Positions 1-9,833 of a stretch of 64,000 bases of DNA are shown piece by piece (position 1 is the first letter of the stretch; the number at the start of each line of letters is the position of its first letter). A program made the translations under genes and the position numbers. The notes beneath the pieces are model-generated. The model was not told where the DNA came from. It saw only the letters and a program-made list of their open reading frames with translations, and searched no databases. Source of the DNA: Pasteurella oralis (GTDB lineage: Bacteria; Pseudomonadota; Gammaproteobacteria; Enterobacterales; Pasteurellaceae); the NCBI RefSeq assembly GCF_002850605.1, contig NZ_NXGB01000008.1, forward strand, positions 42,061 through 106,060, in the 5' to 3' direction.

Positions 1-1445
1 GGCGTTGAAACTTTTTCTTTTTCGACCGCACTTAATGCACTGCCTGCTGCCATTTCACCACGATAAGCTAATTTTACTTGCGCCGTTAAGGCTTTGGCTA
101 ATGTACTGATCTTTTCACCAAACTCATTCACATCGCCCGCATTCACTGGATAATATAAGGCTTTATTTAAATAATTATTAAAAGCAAGATCTGTATATTG
201 TGCTTGCGCTTGCTCATGATTTTTAGCGCCTGAAGGTGTTTTTAAATGTAATGCATAGATCGCAACACCACGATGCTGTGCTTCTAAACGTAATTGCTTA
301 GCATCTAATCCTGTAGTAGAAATGGGATTATCTCCTTCAATCGCTCCCGCATCGGTAATCAAAACAATGTAACGCGCACCAAATTCATTCCATTGAATTT
401 CATTCAACGCCTGATTAATACCTGCATAAGCATCTTCGCTAAATTCTTTACTCGATACTTTGGCTTGTTTCAACGACGCCACTTTTTGCATAAAGTCCTT
501 ACCATCTTTTACCGTCGTTGGATCAACAAACATTTTCGAAGTGTATTCCAATTCTTTCACCGCTTTCGTACTAGAACGAAACGCGACTAAACCAAACTTG
601 ACTTGCTTACCTAAATTTTCTTTTTCAATTTGCTCATACACTTGTTTAATCGCTTCACGTGTACGGTTAATATAAGGATCCATAGAAATAGTAGAGTCAA
701 TGACAAACACGACTGCCGCACTAAAACCAACAACTTCTTGTGGATCGGTATCTTTCCCTTTAGCGGCTTTTGTCGGGTAAGTTTGGCTGGTTTTACTCAC
801 AGTAGGGTCGGTAGTAGATTTGGCTAAAGCATGATCGTCTTTACTGACAGAAGCAACTTCTAAAGCACGTTCATAAAAACCCTTCGCATTCATTACTTCT
901 TCACCTTGCAAAATCGGCAATAAATAGAAATTCTTTTGAAAATCGATAAACTCAGCAGGTTCCTGCGCCAATACAGCGGGATTTGTCTTGTTATCCGCTA
1001 AATCTTGCCGAATAGGTGCTACAACTTGCATAGGATCATTGGCATTAATGACTTTATCTAACTCAGCACGATCTTTGAAAAATAACAGACGATCACGATC
1101 AGATGGATTCGTAAAAACTAACGTCATTTGCATATTCCATGGCACAGCACAACTTTCATCTAACCAACCCACTGTTTTACCAAAAGTATCTGGTCCCACT
1201 TTGACAACAGTTTTACCTGCGACATTTTCACGTTGATACACATAATAACGAGAAAATGCAGGGATTTTCTTCCCTGTTTTAGCTGTATTGTTTTCCAATA
1301 ATTCACAAGTTGGTGTACTTAGCACACGTTGGTACAACGTGGTTTTTCCTGCTTGTAATAAGGGTTTTTCATTTGCCAATGCATGAGCACTTAAAGGCAA
1401 TGCCAAACATAATGCATATAAAAGTGCCAAGTTCAATTTAGCCAT
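1..1445 (-). CDS. Secreted von Willebrand factor A protein, PpkA-C-terminus-like (3' end cut by window edge)
   Basis: The minus frame is open from an ATG at 1445 to the window edge (481 codons, no stop), so the C-terminus is missing. A GGAGAGG ribosome site lies about 10 bases upstream. Residues 1-22 form a signal peptide ending in an AHA-type cleavage site. The middle part (about 40-130), with a GWLDESCAVPW segment and FTNPSDRDRLLFF, resembles the region between the membrane helix and vWA domain of the type VI secretion kinase PpkA. The vWA domain follows, with a MIDAS metal motif DSTIS starting at D250 and a later ITDAG. No kinase domain is present. It is last in the srfA-srfB-srfC-TPR gene series, 42 bases after the TPR gene. 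Inference: a periplasmic metal-binding adhesion or scaffold partner of the Srf proteins. Family assignment is fairly sure, function unknown. Confidence 0.75.
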   Translation of the reverse strand, partial: MAKLNLALLYALCLALPLSAHALANEKPLLQAGKTTLYQRVLSTPTCELLENNTAKTGKKIPAFSRYYVYQRENVAGKTVVKVGPDTFGKTVGWLDESCAVPWNMQMTLVFTNPSDRDRLLFFKDRAELDKVINANDPMQVVAPIRQDLADNKTNPAVLAQEPAEFIDFQKNFYLLPILQGEEVMNAKGFYERALEVASVSKDDHALAKSTTDPTVSKTSQTYPTKAAKGKDTDPQEVVGFSAAVVFVIDSTISMDPYINRTREAIKQVYEQIEKENLGKQVKFGLVAFRSSTKAVKELEYTSKMFVDPTTVKDGKDFMQKVASLKQAKVSSKEFSEDAYAGINQALNEIQWNEFGARYIVLITDAGAIEGDNPISTTGLDAKQLRLEAQHRGVAIYALHLKTPSGAKNHEQAQAQYTDLAFNNYLNKALYYPVNAGDVNEFGEKISTLAKALTAQVKLAYRGEMAAGSALSAVEKEKVST

Positions 1446-1487
1446 AATTTCATTCCTCTCCATGTGGAAAAATGGATTCCAACATGC

Positions 1488-2459
1488 TTATTTTTTCAGC
1501 TCTGCCAAGCTTTTTTTCGCTGCTTCATTATTCGGTTCAATTGAAAGTACGGTTTCATACCAATAAATCGCATTTTCTTTATCTTTAGCAAAACAAGGGC
1601 TACCCACTTCATACTCTTTCGCATAGGCTAGTGCAATTTCAGCATTGCCTCCCTGTGCTTGGTGTGCATATAAACGCTGTGCAATACTACATTTATTCGC
1701 GGCTTTAGCTTCAGCAATAACTGCTAACACGCGTTTGCTATCAGGTTTGGTTTTTAAGCAACGTTGAATAAAAGCCAATTCATCTGTACTGCTTGCCACA
1801 CTACATTCTGAAACGACAGGTGCTGAGGTAGGCGCACTTGATTTATTGCTCAAAAGGAAATAAGCAACAGCACCACCAATAACGGATAGCAGTAGCAATA
1901 GACTGATTATTAGACCTAATCGGCTTTTCTTTTGTACTGGCGGTTCAACGACTGGAGGTACCGCATCTAGTTCTTCAATAACAGGAATTTCAGCAATAGT
2001 TTCTTCAATCACAGGTTCAACTGTAACTTCAATAGGTTCAACAAGCGGTGGTAATGTTTCTTCTACAACGGGTTGAATCACTTCTCGAACTTCAGTGTCG
2101 CGGGAAGAATCGCCACCTGCTGAAGAAGCTAAAATATTGCCAACTAAACTCAGAGCACCACCATCTTCAATGGTGCCATCACGCACTTGTAACAAGAAAC
2201 GAACATTCCCCATCTGACTCATTAGACCATCAATGAGCCAAGGACCTACTCTACCTTGCAGTGCATCACCTTCTACAGTCAATTCTGAGGTTTTATGCCA
2301 CACTGGTTCTGGTGTCCACTGATTATTACCCGCAAAATAATAGCGATCTTGGTTGCGTTGTACGGCAATCTCGACCTCATTAGTTCCTTTCCATTTACGC
2401 GCACTAAACTGTGCATAACCTGGGCTGTCTTCTCTTAATTCAATTCGTAACACAATCAA
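1488..2459 (-). CDS. Membrane-anchored TPR/Sel1-like protein of the srf locus
   Basis: This 323-residue protein has three parts: a soluble N-terminal domain (about 1-115) of unknown fold, an acidic Pro/Glu/Val-rich linker (about 125-175), one membrane helix (about 180-203, LGLIISLLLLLSVIGG), and a C-terminal helical part with TPR-like character (NAEIALAYAKEYE, then NAIYWYETVLSIEPNNEAAKKSL). The longest start is TTG at 2459, but the AGAGGA ribosome site is only one base from it and seven bases from an in-frame GTG at 2453, which is the better start (MLRIELRED). It lies 15 bases after srfC in the same direction, so co-transcription is likely. The N-terminal domain would be cytoplasmic and the TPR part periplasmic if the helix is a signal anchor. 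I do not recognise a named family. Confidence 0.7.
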   Translation of the reverse strand: MIVLRIELREDSPGYAQFSARKWKGTNEVEIAVQRNQDRYYFAGNNQWTPEPVWHKTSELTVEGDALQGRVGPWLIDGLMSQMGNVRFLLQVRDGTIEDGGALSLVGNILASSAGGDSSRDTEVREVIQPVVEETLPPLVEPIEVTVEPVIEETIAEIPVIEELDAVPPVVEPPVQKKSRLGLIISLLLLLSVIGGAVAYFLLSNKSSAPTSAPVVSECSVASSTDELAFIQRCLKTKPDSKRVLAVIAEAKAANKCSIAQRLYAHQAQGGNAEIALAYAKEYEVGSPCFAKDKENAIYWYETVLSIEPNNEAAKKSLAELKK

Positions 2460-2474
2460 TTCCTCTTATGTTTT

Positions 2475-5138
2475 TTATGCTGTGATTTGTGCTGAACGGA
2501 ATGCTCGCAACACACTACCTAACTGCGCATTTTGCGTTGAGTTAATTTCACGACCTGCGCTATGCCCTGCATTATTGACTGCGAAATGCCCGAACGCTAC
2601 TAACCAATCTAAACGATAGTTATCATCATAATTGCTGGTTTGATCATTTAATTTTGGTAAACCATTTTGTTGTTCGACAGGGCGTTGCTCAAAAATCATT
2701 TGTCCCTGCAACACACGACTTGCAGGTCGCTGATCTAGTGGCATTTCGGCATAACCTAGCCATGAAATAAAATCGGCAATCGCAGTATTCATCGTAAAGA
2801 CTTGACGTTCTGCAAGTTGATCACGCTTACTACCACTATTCTCATTACGTAATGCAATTTGTGATAGTTGATCCTGCAATTTCAAACGAGTTGCACCAGT
2901 TACAAGCTCATTGACCACATTTTCAATGCTATCAAGTGAAAGCCCAAAATATTGCATTAACTTATGATCAGCTGTGAGATTGCGTAAATGGCTCACCCAT
3001 GCTTTAAACACAGCTTGTGCAAAACGCGATTCTTCTACTTTTTCGACCGCACTTTGCTGAATTGCCACGGATGGTGTCGGATCACTAAATAGATCAAAAT
3101 CATCTGCTGGTGAATAGCTATGACTTTGTTGTTCCTCTGTAGCAAGTACTTCATCTAAATCAGAAAAATATAAAGAACGAATCGTTTCTTCTGGCAATTG
3201 TAAATGACGCAGCAATTCCCCCATTAAAATAGAACGTGGATTTTGTGGATGTAGCTCTTTAGCCAGTGCGTTAGCTAACTGGCGTTTTTTCGCAACTTCT
3301 TCTTCACCATCACTCTGATACCAACTCGCAAAACGATTTTCCACAAAATGATGAATGCGCTCATTGAGTTGTTCAGTCAAACGATTTGCTTTCACTTCAG
3401 GTAATGCAATGGTTTCTAAGTAATTACTAATACGTTTCATCCCACCATCATTCAATAATAGCATCGCCTCCCACGCTTCTTCTGGATTTGCTACATGCTT
3501 ACAAATATCTGGGTCTTGACAGAAAGTACGTTTTAACAATTCCAATTGGGCTTTTTCGCTCTGGTTGATACTCACTTCATTTTCGCCTTCCACATTTAAA
3601 AAAGCGACTTTAAAGCCCGGCTTACGCACTAAAAATACATTATCAAATGGATTACCATCTGACCAATTATTAAACCAATCATAATTGCCAAAACGCTCTA
3701 AAATTGTTTGTTTTAGCAACCCACCTGCCCCCCAAGAAATTTTTAACAACTCTTCTTCTTTGGATAAGTCTTGGCTAATGCGCATATCAAACATGGTAAT
3801 TGCCCATAATAAACCTGGCTTACGTAAGCCGCGCTGTTCAGGGCTATCGCCTTGTGTTTTATGAATCCAGCGTTCAAGTACTGGACCAACGCTATTCACA
3901 TCAGACTGTTTAGTCGAAGGCGTACAAACAATCAAAATATTCATTTCTTGACTATCCGTATAACGTTCAAACAGATAAGCCACCTTACCGCGTAAAATCA
4001 ATTGTGAAACAGGATTGCCTTCTTTTACCTCTGCCAATGAAGTAATCGCTAAACGACCTCGATAACCTGGAAAATCTAATAGATCCACTCGCTCAACTGC
4101 AGGTACACGAGTCGGATTGATCAACGGAAAGACTAGTTCTGCAGTAAGTGCGGTCAATTCTGCTAAAGAAATTGCAATAGGAGTACCCACTTCTTCTGCA
4201 TGCGCTGGACGCACTTCAATTTGTTCATCACGTTCAGTACCTAAACGCTCTAGCATATCTACGTTCATGATACTGTCTGCTTGCGACAACCCACCATCAA
4301 CCGTTTCTTTTACAACCGCACTTAATGGTGCATACACACGCTCTGGATGCCCTAGACGTGCTAATGAAGTCGCAAATTGAATATAGATATCCGTTAACTC
4401 TTTAATTTCACCCCACAGAATGGAAAACAATTCACCACGATCACGAATAGATAAATAAGGCGCAAGTGCGGTAGCATTTGCCCAATAGTTTCCTTGTAAA
4501 ACGGATAAAGATTTACCAAAACTGTCTTGCGCATAATCTTGCAGATCCACCACATCATCTTTACTCACGCCAGCCACTTCCGTCGCAGAAACACGAGTAT
4601 TTAACCCCTTGATTAAGCTATTAATTCGCCCTTGCGTAATTTCATAATCGACACGTTCTTTATCAAAATCATTGAAATAGGCATTGACTAAAATTTTAGC
4701 TACTTCAATTTCACTAAATAAACGTAGTTCAAGTGGATAGCCAGCAACACTTTTCGTTTCTTGACGCGTAAAACGTGTGACTAAACCTGTGGCTTCTTTA
4801 CCACCACCCGGTGGGTTAATATGTTTAATAAAATCAAGTTGCTGACCATCAAATAAGGTTTCTAATTTACCACGTTCATCTGCAGCTAACGCCGAAATCA
4901 AAAATGATTTACCTGCTTGTGATAAACCAAAAAAACCCGCAGTAATCGGTTTATCAGAAACCGCTCCTAAACGTCTGGCAGTATTACGTAAGCGACGTAA
5001 CTCTAAAATTAAGCTGTCAGCTTCATTATTTAAACGCACAACATTCGGGCGAACATCATCAATCCAATCAATTGCCGATTGTGATGCATGAAATACATCA
5101 TCCCAAGATTGCACTAATTGTTTTGCTGTATTACTCAT
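2475..5138 (-). CDS. srfC: SrfC, dynamin-like GTPase-fold virulence factor
   Basis: The 887-residue protein matches the SrfC family, named from the SsrB-regulated srfABC genes of Salmonella. A P-loop GLSQAGKS lies at residues 71-78. A G3-type DFPG motif is near residue 354 (VDLLDFPGYRG), and a possible G4 motif TMFD follows in LLWAITMFDMRI. A long helical C-terminal half is consistent with a large, dynamin-related GTPase. There is no signal peptide or clear membrane helix. The ATG at 5138 overlaps the srfB stop by one base (TAATG), showing translational coupling. The cellular function of SrfC is not established; the name does not prove a virulence role here. Identity is confident, GTPase activity is inferred from motifs. 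Confidence 0.88.
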   Translation of the reverse strand: MSNTAKQLVQSWDDVFHASQSAIDWIDDVRPNVVRLNNEADSLILELRRLRNTARRLGAVSDKPITAGFFGLSQAGKSFLISALAADERGKLETLFDGQQLDFIKHINPPGGGKEATGLVTRFTRQETKSVAGYPLELRLFSEIEVAKILVNAYFNDFDKERVDYEITQGRINSLIKGLNTRVSATEVAGVSKDDVVDLQDYAQDSFGKSLSVLQGNYWANATALAPYLSIRDRGELFSILWGEIKELTDIYIQFATSLARLGHPERVYAPLSAVVKETVDGGLSQADSIMNVDMLERLGTERDEQIEVRPAHAEEVGTPIAISLAELTALTAELVFPLINPTRVPAVERVDLLDFPGYRGRLAITSLAEVKEGNPVSQLILRGKVAYLFERYTDSQEMNILIVCTPSTKQSDVNSVGPVLERWIHKTQGDSPEQRGLRKPGLLWAITMFDMRISQDLSKEEELLKISWGAGGLLKQTILERFGNYDWFNNWSDGNPFDNVFLVRKPGFKVAFLNVEGENEVSINQSEKAQLELLKRTFCQDPDICKHVANPEEAWEAMLLLNDGGMKRISNYLETIALPEVKANRLTEQLNERIHHFVENRFASWYQSDGEEEVAKKRQLANALAKELHPQNPRSILMGELLRHLQLPEETIRSLYFSDLDEVLATEEQQSHSYSPADDFDLFSDPTPSVAIQQSAVEKVEESRFAQAVFKAWVSHLRNLTADHKLMQYFGLSLDSIENVVNELVTGATRLKLQDQLSQIALRNENSGSKRDQLAERQVFTMNTAIADFISWLGYAEMPLDQRPASRVLQGQMIFEQRPVEQQNGLPKLNDQTSNYDDNYRLDWLVAFGHFAVNNAGHSAGREINSTQNAQLGSVLRAFRSAQITA

Positions 5139-8100
5139 TATTTCTCCCGTTTAATGCTGCCAGTGTCTAACCAATAAAGACTGTCTTTTAAACCTGCATC
5201 CGTCATCGTATTTAAAGTTAATTTAATTTGTGGTTCACCCAGATCATTTCGTCTTAAACGCACTGTTTTTTCACTACCGCCCATTGTCATCAACTTAGCG
5301 CTTTCAATTTCAAAATGTTCAATACGCTCTTTTTGTTTTGAAGCTAAACCTAATGCTTTCTTAATGCGTAATTTCACATTTAAGACACCGCCATTGGCTA
5401 ATTCACGATTTAGTGCATCATCTTCAATAGTCAATAAATACAATGGTGTTGCACTCCAACGCTCCACATTTAATTGGCGAAAACCTAAACGTGCTAAACC
5501 ACGAACTTCAAAATGCATATCTGGTAGCTCATAATCAGGATTATCAAGATCAATATCACGATAATAGATATTACTGTCTTTGATCACATTATTGTTATCC
5601 AGTAATCCCACATATTTAACGGTGGAATAGGCAACTAATGCGGTTGCGCGCAAATAGAAATTTGGTAAGCGTTGATGTGTACTGAGGAAACATAGCATTG
5701 CCCCCACTGATGCGGTAGTTTTTGGATCATCAATCCGCCCTTGCTTATGGAATGGATACCAGTTACCAGTACGATAATTATGTAATGGTAAAATACGCCC
5801 AACAGGTAATGGTAAACGTGAACGGAAAAAGGCTTGTACACCAGGTAGACGTGATGGGCGCCCCGTTAGTAATAGAACATCACATTGATAACAATTGATG
5901 ATTTCACATAATGCATTGAACGTTTTGCAAATATCATAATAATCACCACGCACAAAACGATTGTGAATCTCACGTAAATTCACTTCAATTGGCAAATCTA
6001 AGATACTGAAATGTGGATCGTTTAACTCTCGACGAATCGGCTCGTTAATATAATCTAACACATTTTCGGTCGGCGCTTCTACCTCGCTCAATAAAGTACA
6101 GAAAGTCAGATCATTTAAGCTGGCTTCACTGTAATAAGGATCAAAATTTTCATACTCTTTCAATACACGCAAACCAATTGGCATAAATACTTGTAGTGTC
6201 AATTGTTGACGTAATAATTTGTCCTGTACAGAACGCTCTTCTGAACCAATCAATTTCGATAAAATCGAATCTGGCTCTGCAATACCCTTTTCTTTCAAGC
6301 CTTTTGCTAATGAATTCACAACGACATCACGAATAATATCGAGCAAAATATCATCACCTGCCACCTTAAAACCATCGCGGAAACGTTGAGTTGGTACGAT
6401 ATGTGCATTACTGCTTCCATGATGATGATTACTACCATAATCTAAAGCATAGTCATTAATCACTAAATCAGTCGTCCCACCACCAATATCGACAGTTGCA
6501 ATCGTAATTGCGTTTTTCTGTGAATTATCACGACGTCTTAATGCAGCAATAAACTCTTCTGGGCGACCGCCGTAATTATTCTGCGTTTCATTAAAGAAAT
6601 ATACCACTTGACCACAAGTTGCTTCATCCCATTGAATCACTACTTCTGGCAACATTGGCCAGTAGCTTTCTCGACTTTCTTTTGAATCAAAATTCAAATC
6701 ATCGTCAGTTTTATCCCAACCTAAACTTTTCCACACTAAACCAATCGCTTGATACACACTATTACGGAAAATTTCACGCTCAGGTTTCGGCATCGCTGGT
6801 GGTACAGTTAAAATAATTGAACGTAAATAACGCGGTGTACGTGAATGCTCTAGCTTCGCGCGTTGCGTTGGACTATTAATTTGCGCCAGCGCATGCATCA
6901 ACACTTCCGACAACATAAAAGTCATCAATGAACTACGCGAATATTTAGGATGGAAAACAGGAATTTTACGCTCAAATTCATCATCGATGCTATCATCAAG
7001 AATATGTAGTGCTTCACCATATTCATTAATTAAACCAGATAAAGGTTCGGCAGTAGCATGTGGCTCGTGATCAGTTTTCACATAAGCACTATTAAAGCGC
7101 CAACCTTGTCCATATTGCTCCACATCCCATAAATAACGTTTTGGACTCGATAGACCCGTTGAACCTTCATTACCATTACGGCGACTCGCTAAACGCGCGG
7201 CTTCTTTACCAACACGACCAATAGTTGCCCATTGGAAAGCATCACGGCGCCCGCTCTGTACTGAAAAATGTTCTTTACCAAAGAAAGCTTGTGCAAATTC
7301 AACTCGACTTTCAAAAGGCTCATTATAAACTCGTTCCGGACTGCTTAAATCACGTAACTCCAGTTCATAACGTTTTTTCAAACCATCTTTTTCTTGCTTA
7401 TGATCTTCTATCAAAATACCGCAAGTCCGTGAATTACCCACATCTAGAACCATATCAACGGGAATCGCTTCGATAATATCATCTGCTTTTTTGGAAACCA
7501 CTTTAATATTCGGCATGGTTAAACAGGTGCCTAATATTGCTAACATATTCAAGTAATGGGCTTGATGATTTTTTAATTTCACCGCATCGGATAATTCTTC
7601 AAAATCAGTTAAACGAATTAAATGGGCTTGCTCTTTAAAAATTTCTAATAGCCACTCATTTACCCATTTGAAATCTAAAAACCATGACATTTGATCTGAC
7701 TGGTGCGCCAAACCAAATACCACACCTGAACGCACATCTTCCTCTGTTGGTGCTAAATACGCCACATTTTGACTGTTTGGGAACACTTTAGTATCAAATG
7801 CAAAGGTAATCCGGTGAGTATGACCATCTTGATCTGGTTCAGCTAATCGAATAATACGTACACGCGCCCAGTTATATGGACCTTCATCAAAACGATCGGG
7901 GGGAACAGTACGTAAAAATGGAATCGGCAACCAAACTCCATCAAATAACGTAAAAGAATGCTCTACACTAATATCTTGTTCAGGGGTTACAATACGTCCG
8001 GGCTGGGTTGGATCATAATAACCATCACGGACTTTATCTTCGATTAAACGGCGCAAAGGACCATTTTCACCTGAAGAAATAAAATAACCGCTGCCAATAT

Positions 8101-8212
8101 CACGCCACGCTCTTTCTTTCCAGTCAATTTTCAATCCAAAATCAATAAATTGAATCCCACTATTCATGACTAGTGAGACTTCTTTACCTAAATAATGTAA
8201 TTCTGGAAGCAT
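5138..8212 (-). CDS. srfB: SrfB, actin/Hsp70-fold ATPase virulence factor
   Basis: The 1024-residue protein belongs to the SrfB family. It carries all three nucleotide-binding signatures of the actin/Hsp70 superfamily: phosphate-1 LDVGNSRTCGILIED near residue 257, phosphate-2 TVDIGGGTTDLVI near residue 574, and an adenosine motif LLLTGRPSRLPGVQAFF about 780-800. The large N-terminal region before phosphate-1 (about 250 residues) is an added domain. No membrane helix or export signal is seen. It sits between srfA (25-base gap) and srfC (one-base overlap). Known: SrfB homologues accompany SrfA and SrfC in many proteobacteria without a proven role. Inference: it forms nucleotide-dependent assemblies or acts as a chaperone-like ATPase for the membrane partners. 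Confidence 0.88.
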   Translation of the reverse strand: MLPELHYLGKEVSLVMNSGIQFIDFGLKIDWKERAWRDIGSGYFISSGENGPLRRLIEDKVRDGYYDPTQPGRIVTPEQDISVEHSFTLFDGVWLPIPFLRTVPPDRFDEGPYNWARVRIIRLAEPDQDGHTHRITFAFDTKVFPNSQNVAYLAPTEEDVRSGVVFGLAHQSDQMSWFLDFKWVNEWLLEIFKEQAHLIRLTDFEELSDAVKLKNHQAHYLNMLAILGTCLTMPNIKVVSKKADDIIEAIPVDMVLDVGNSRTCGILIEDHKQEKDGLKKRYELELRDLSSPERVYNEPFESRVEFAQAFFGKEHFSVQSGRRDAFQWATIGRVGKEAARLASRRNGNEGSTGLSSPKRYLWDVEQYGQGWRFNSAYVKTDHEPHATAEPLSGLINEYGEALHILDDSIDDEFERKIPVFHPKYSRSSLMTFMLSEVLMHALAQINSPTQRAKLEHSRTPRYLRSIILTVPPAMPKPEREIFRNSVYQAIGLVWKSLGWDKTDDDLNFDSKESRESYWPMLPEVVIQWDEATCGQVVYFFNETQNNYGGRPEEFIAALRRRDNSQKNAITIATVDIGGGTTDLVINDYALDYGSNHHHGSSNAHIVPTQRFRDGFKVAGDDILLDIIRDVVVNSLAKGLKEKGIAEPDSILSKLIGSEERSVQDKLLRQQLTLQVFMPIGLRVLKEYENFDPYYSEASLNDLTFCTLLSEVEAPTENVLDYINEPIRRELNDPHFSILDLPIEVNLREIHNRFVRGDYYDICKTFNALCEIINCYQCDVLLLTGRPSRLPGVQAFFRSRLPLPVGRILPLHNYRTGNWYPFHKQGRIDDPKTTASVGAMLCFLSTHQRLPNFYLRATALVAYSTVKYVGLLDNNNVIKDSNIYYRDIDLDNPDYELPDMHFEVRGLARLGFRQLNVERWSATPLYLLTIEDDALNRELANGGVLNVKLRIKKALGLASKQKERIEHFEIESAKLMTMGGSEKTVRLRRNDLGEPQIKLTLNTMTDAGLKDSLYWLDTGSIKREK

Positions 8213-8237
8213 TTTTTATTCTCTCTTATCGTTAAAC

Positions 8238-9833
8238 TTAATTTGTTTTCATGCTCATTGGGAAACGTTGACCTTTACCATATTCCCCTTCGCAGTCTGC
8301 CGTACCACTTGCATCAGGCTTACATTTCACATTAGGTAATTGGTAAGTAGAGCCATCACTACATTTCGCTACACCTGTGTTACCAATACTTAAACTGCCC
8401 CCTTGCATAGCCGCATTCACATCACCAACACACTGCACACCATCCCCACGTTCAACTCGCACCTGTCCTTTACCTTTGTCAAATTCATATTTTAAACGCA
8501 GAGGTTTGCCAGTACTTTTATCTTGAATACCTGCTCCTGCATTCCATTGACCATTAAGGAAATCCACATTACCACTTTTAGCGCTCTCTGCTGGAATTTG
8601 CAATGGTTGATTTATCGTCTGTGGATCATTCGTTTTTTGTAACAAATCTTGTGCTTGCAAGTTATCTGCTATGTTTTTTTCTGGCTGAGTTGCTTCCGTA
8701 GCCGCTTTCTCAGTATTGTCCTTACTATTATCTGCTTGATTTAATTTGTCATTAGTTGAATCTAGCTCAGGTAATATCGTTTTATCGGCTAAAGCTGATT
8801 GATTAGTGTCTGTCGCAACTGTTGTATCTGCGACTTCAGTGCCGCGATTTAAGACTGTTTGCTCAACATCAGTACCCACCATTTTTTTACTTGGATCAAC
8901 ATTTAACACTAACTCACATTTTCCTGTTGGCTGTGCTGGTAACTGATCCAACTTCTCAATTAAGCGTGAGTCGGTGACTTTTTTCTTATTCACATCAGTA
9001 ATCCAATTACCATTTAAAAAACGATATGAAATACCATCAAAGCAAACTCGACGCTCTACGCTAGATGTTTTGACTTTACTCACATCTGATAAAGCAGTGG
9101 TTGCGACCTCAACTTTAGGTGCCCAGTAATCACGCAAAAAGAACAACGCGAATAAGCCCAACAATAAAAATGGCAATAACCACAGTAACCAACGCCACCA
9201 AGGTTTCTTTTCCTCAATCACAGGCATTGGCTCGGCAACAGCAGGAACAGGCTCACGTACAACGGGCTTTAAACTTAAAAATGGATTGCCATAAAGCTCA
9301 GTACTTTTCTCAACAAATCCCCAAAAAGTAATGACAGGCTTATTATTGACTAAATAGACATATTCAGGACTGGGAAAACGAAGCGCTTTTAAATTATCTG
9401 GATCACTAATATCAGCTGGATTGTTATTGCCACATAATAAGCGAGAAAAAAGAAGCAGGTCACCTTGCAAATTGTCTGTATTTTTCAATTTTAAACCGAA
9501 CTGCAGCATTGCCTGTTCAAATTGACTTAATTCTGCAAATGCAGCGGCACGTTCTTCCTCTGTCGCAGAAGTCCAAGGAATAATCATATAGTTACCATCA
9601 GGACGTTCCGATTCAAATGGTACATACCAGTCGATCTGACTCCCTTGATCATTACGTTGTGGGATAGCAAGATAATTGGCAAACTTTTTCCCAATGTGTT
9701 TATCCTCAGGATCCTTGACTCTGAACTTAATCGCCTCACGCAATTGTGGCGCTACCGCATATACTGGGGTGCCATCTTGTCCAAGTGCGGTGTAATTTTT
9801 TACATCACCGCTACGTAATAAAGCACTTAACAT
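8238..9833 (-). CDS. srfA: SrfA, membrane-anchored virulence factor
   Basis: This 531-residue protein opens the srf series. Residues 1-205 form a cytoplasmic domain, followed by one tryptophan-flanked membrane helix (about 211-235, WWRWLLWLLPFLLLGLFALFF). A low-complexity, Asp/Asn/Thr/Gln-rich region (about 310-430) follows. A C-terminal beta-rich domain with four or more cysteines, including VQCVGD, AKCSD, VKCKP and DCEGEYG, could form disulfides in the periplasm. The ATG at 9833 has an AAGGA site six bases upstream. It is divergent from recA across a 318-base gap. The SrfA name follows from the domain layout and from its position before srfB and srfC; the function is unknown. Confidence 0.8.
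   Translation of the reverse strand: MLSALLRSGDVKNYTALGQDGTPVYAVAPQLREAIKFRVKDPEDKHIGKKFANYLAIPQRNDQGSQIDWYVPFESERPDGNYMIIPWTSATEEERAAAFAELSQFEQAMLQFGLKLKNTDNLQGDLLLFSRLLCGNNNPADISDPDNLKALRFPSPEYVYLVNNKPVITFWGFVEKSTELYGNPFLSLKPVVREPVPAVAEPMPVIEEKKPWWRWLLWLLPFLLLGLFALFFLRDYWAPKVEVATTALSDVSKVKTSSVERRVCFDGISYRFLNGNWITDVNKKKVTDSRLIEKLDQLPAQPTGKCELVLNVDPSKKMVGTDVEQTVLNRGTEVADTTVATDTNQSALADKTILPELDSTNDKLNQADNSKDNTEKAATEATQPEKNIADNLQAQDLLQKTNDPQTINQPLQIPAESAKSGNVDFLNGQWNAGAGIQDKSTGKPLRLKYEFDKGKGQVRVERGDGVQCVGDVNAAMQGGSLSIGNTGVAKCSDGSTYQLPNVKCKPDASGTADCEGEYGKGQRFPMSMKTN

Noticed and set aside
393..1236. Several plus-strand frames of 65-82 codons inside the vWA gene
   Set aside because: They are shadows of the continuous minus-strand vWA coding frame, which has a signal peptide and MIDAS motif.
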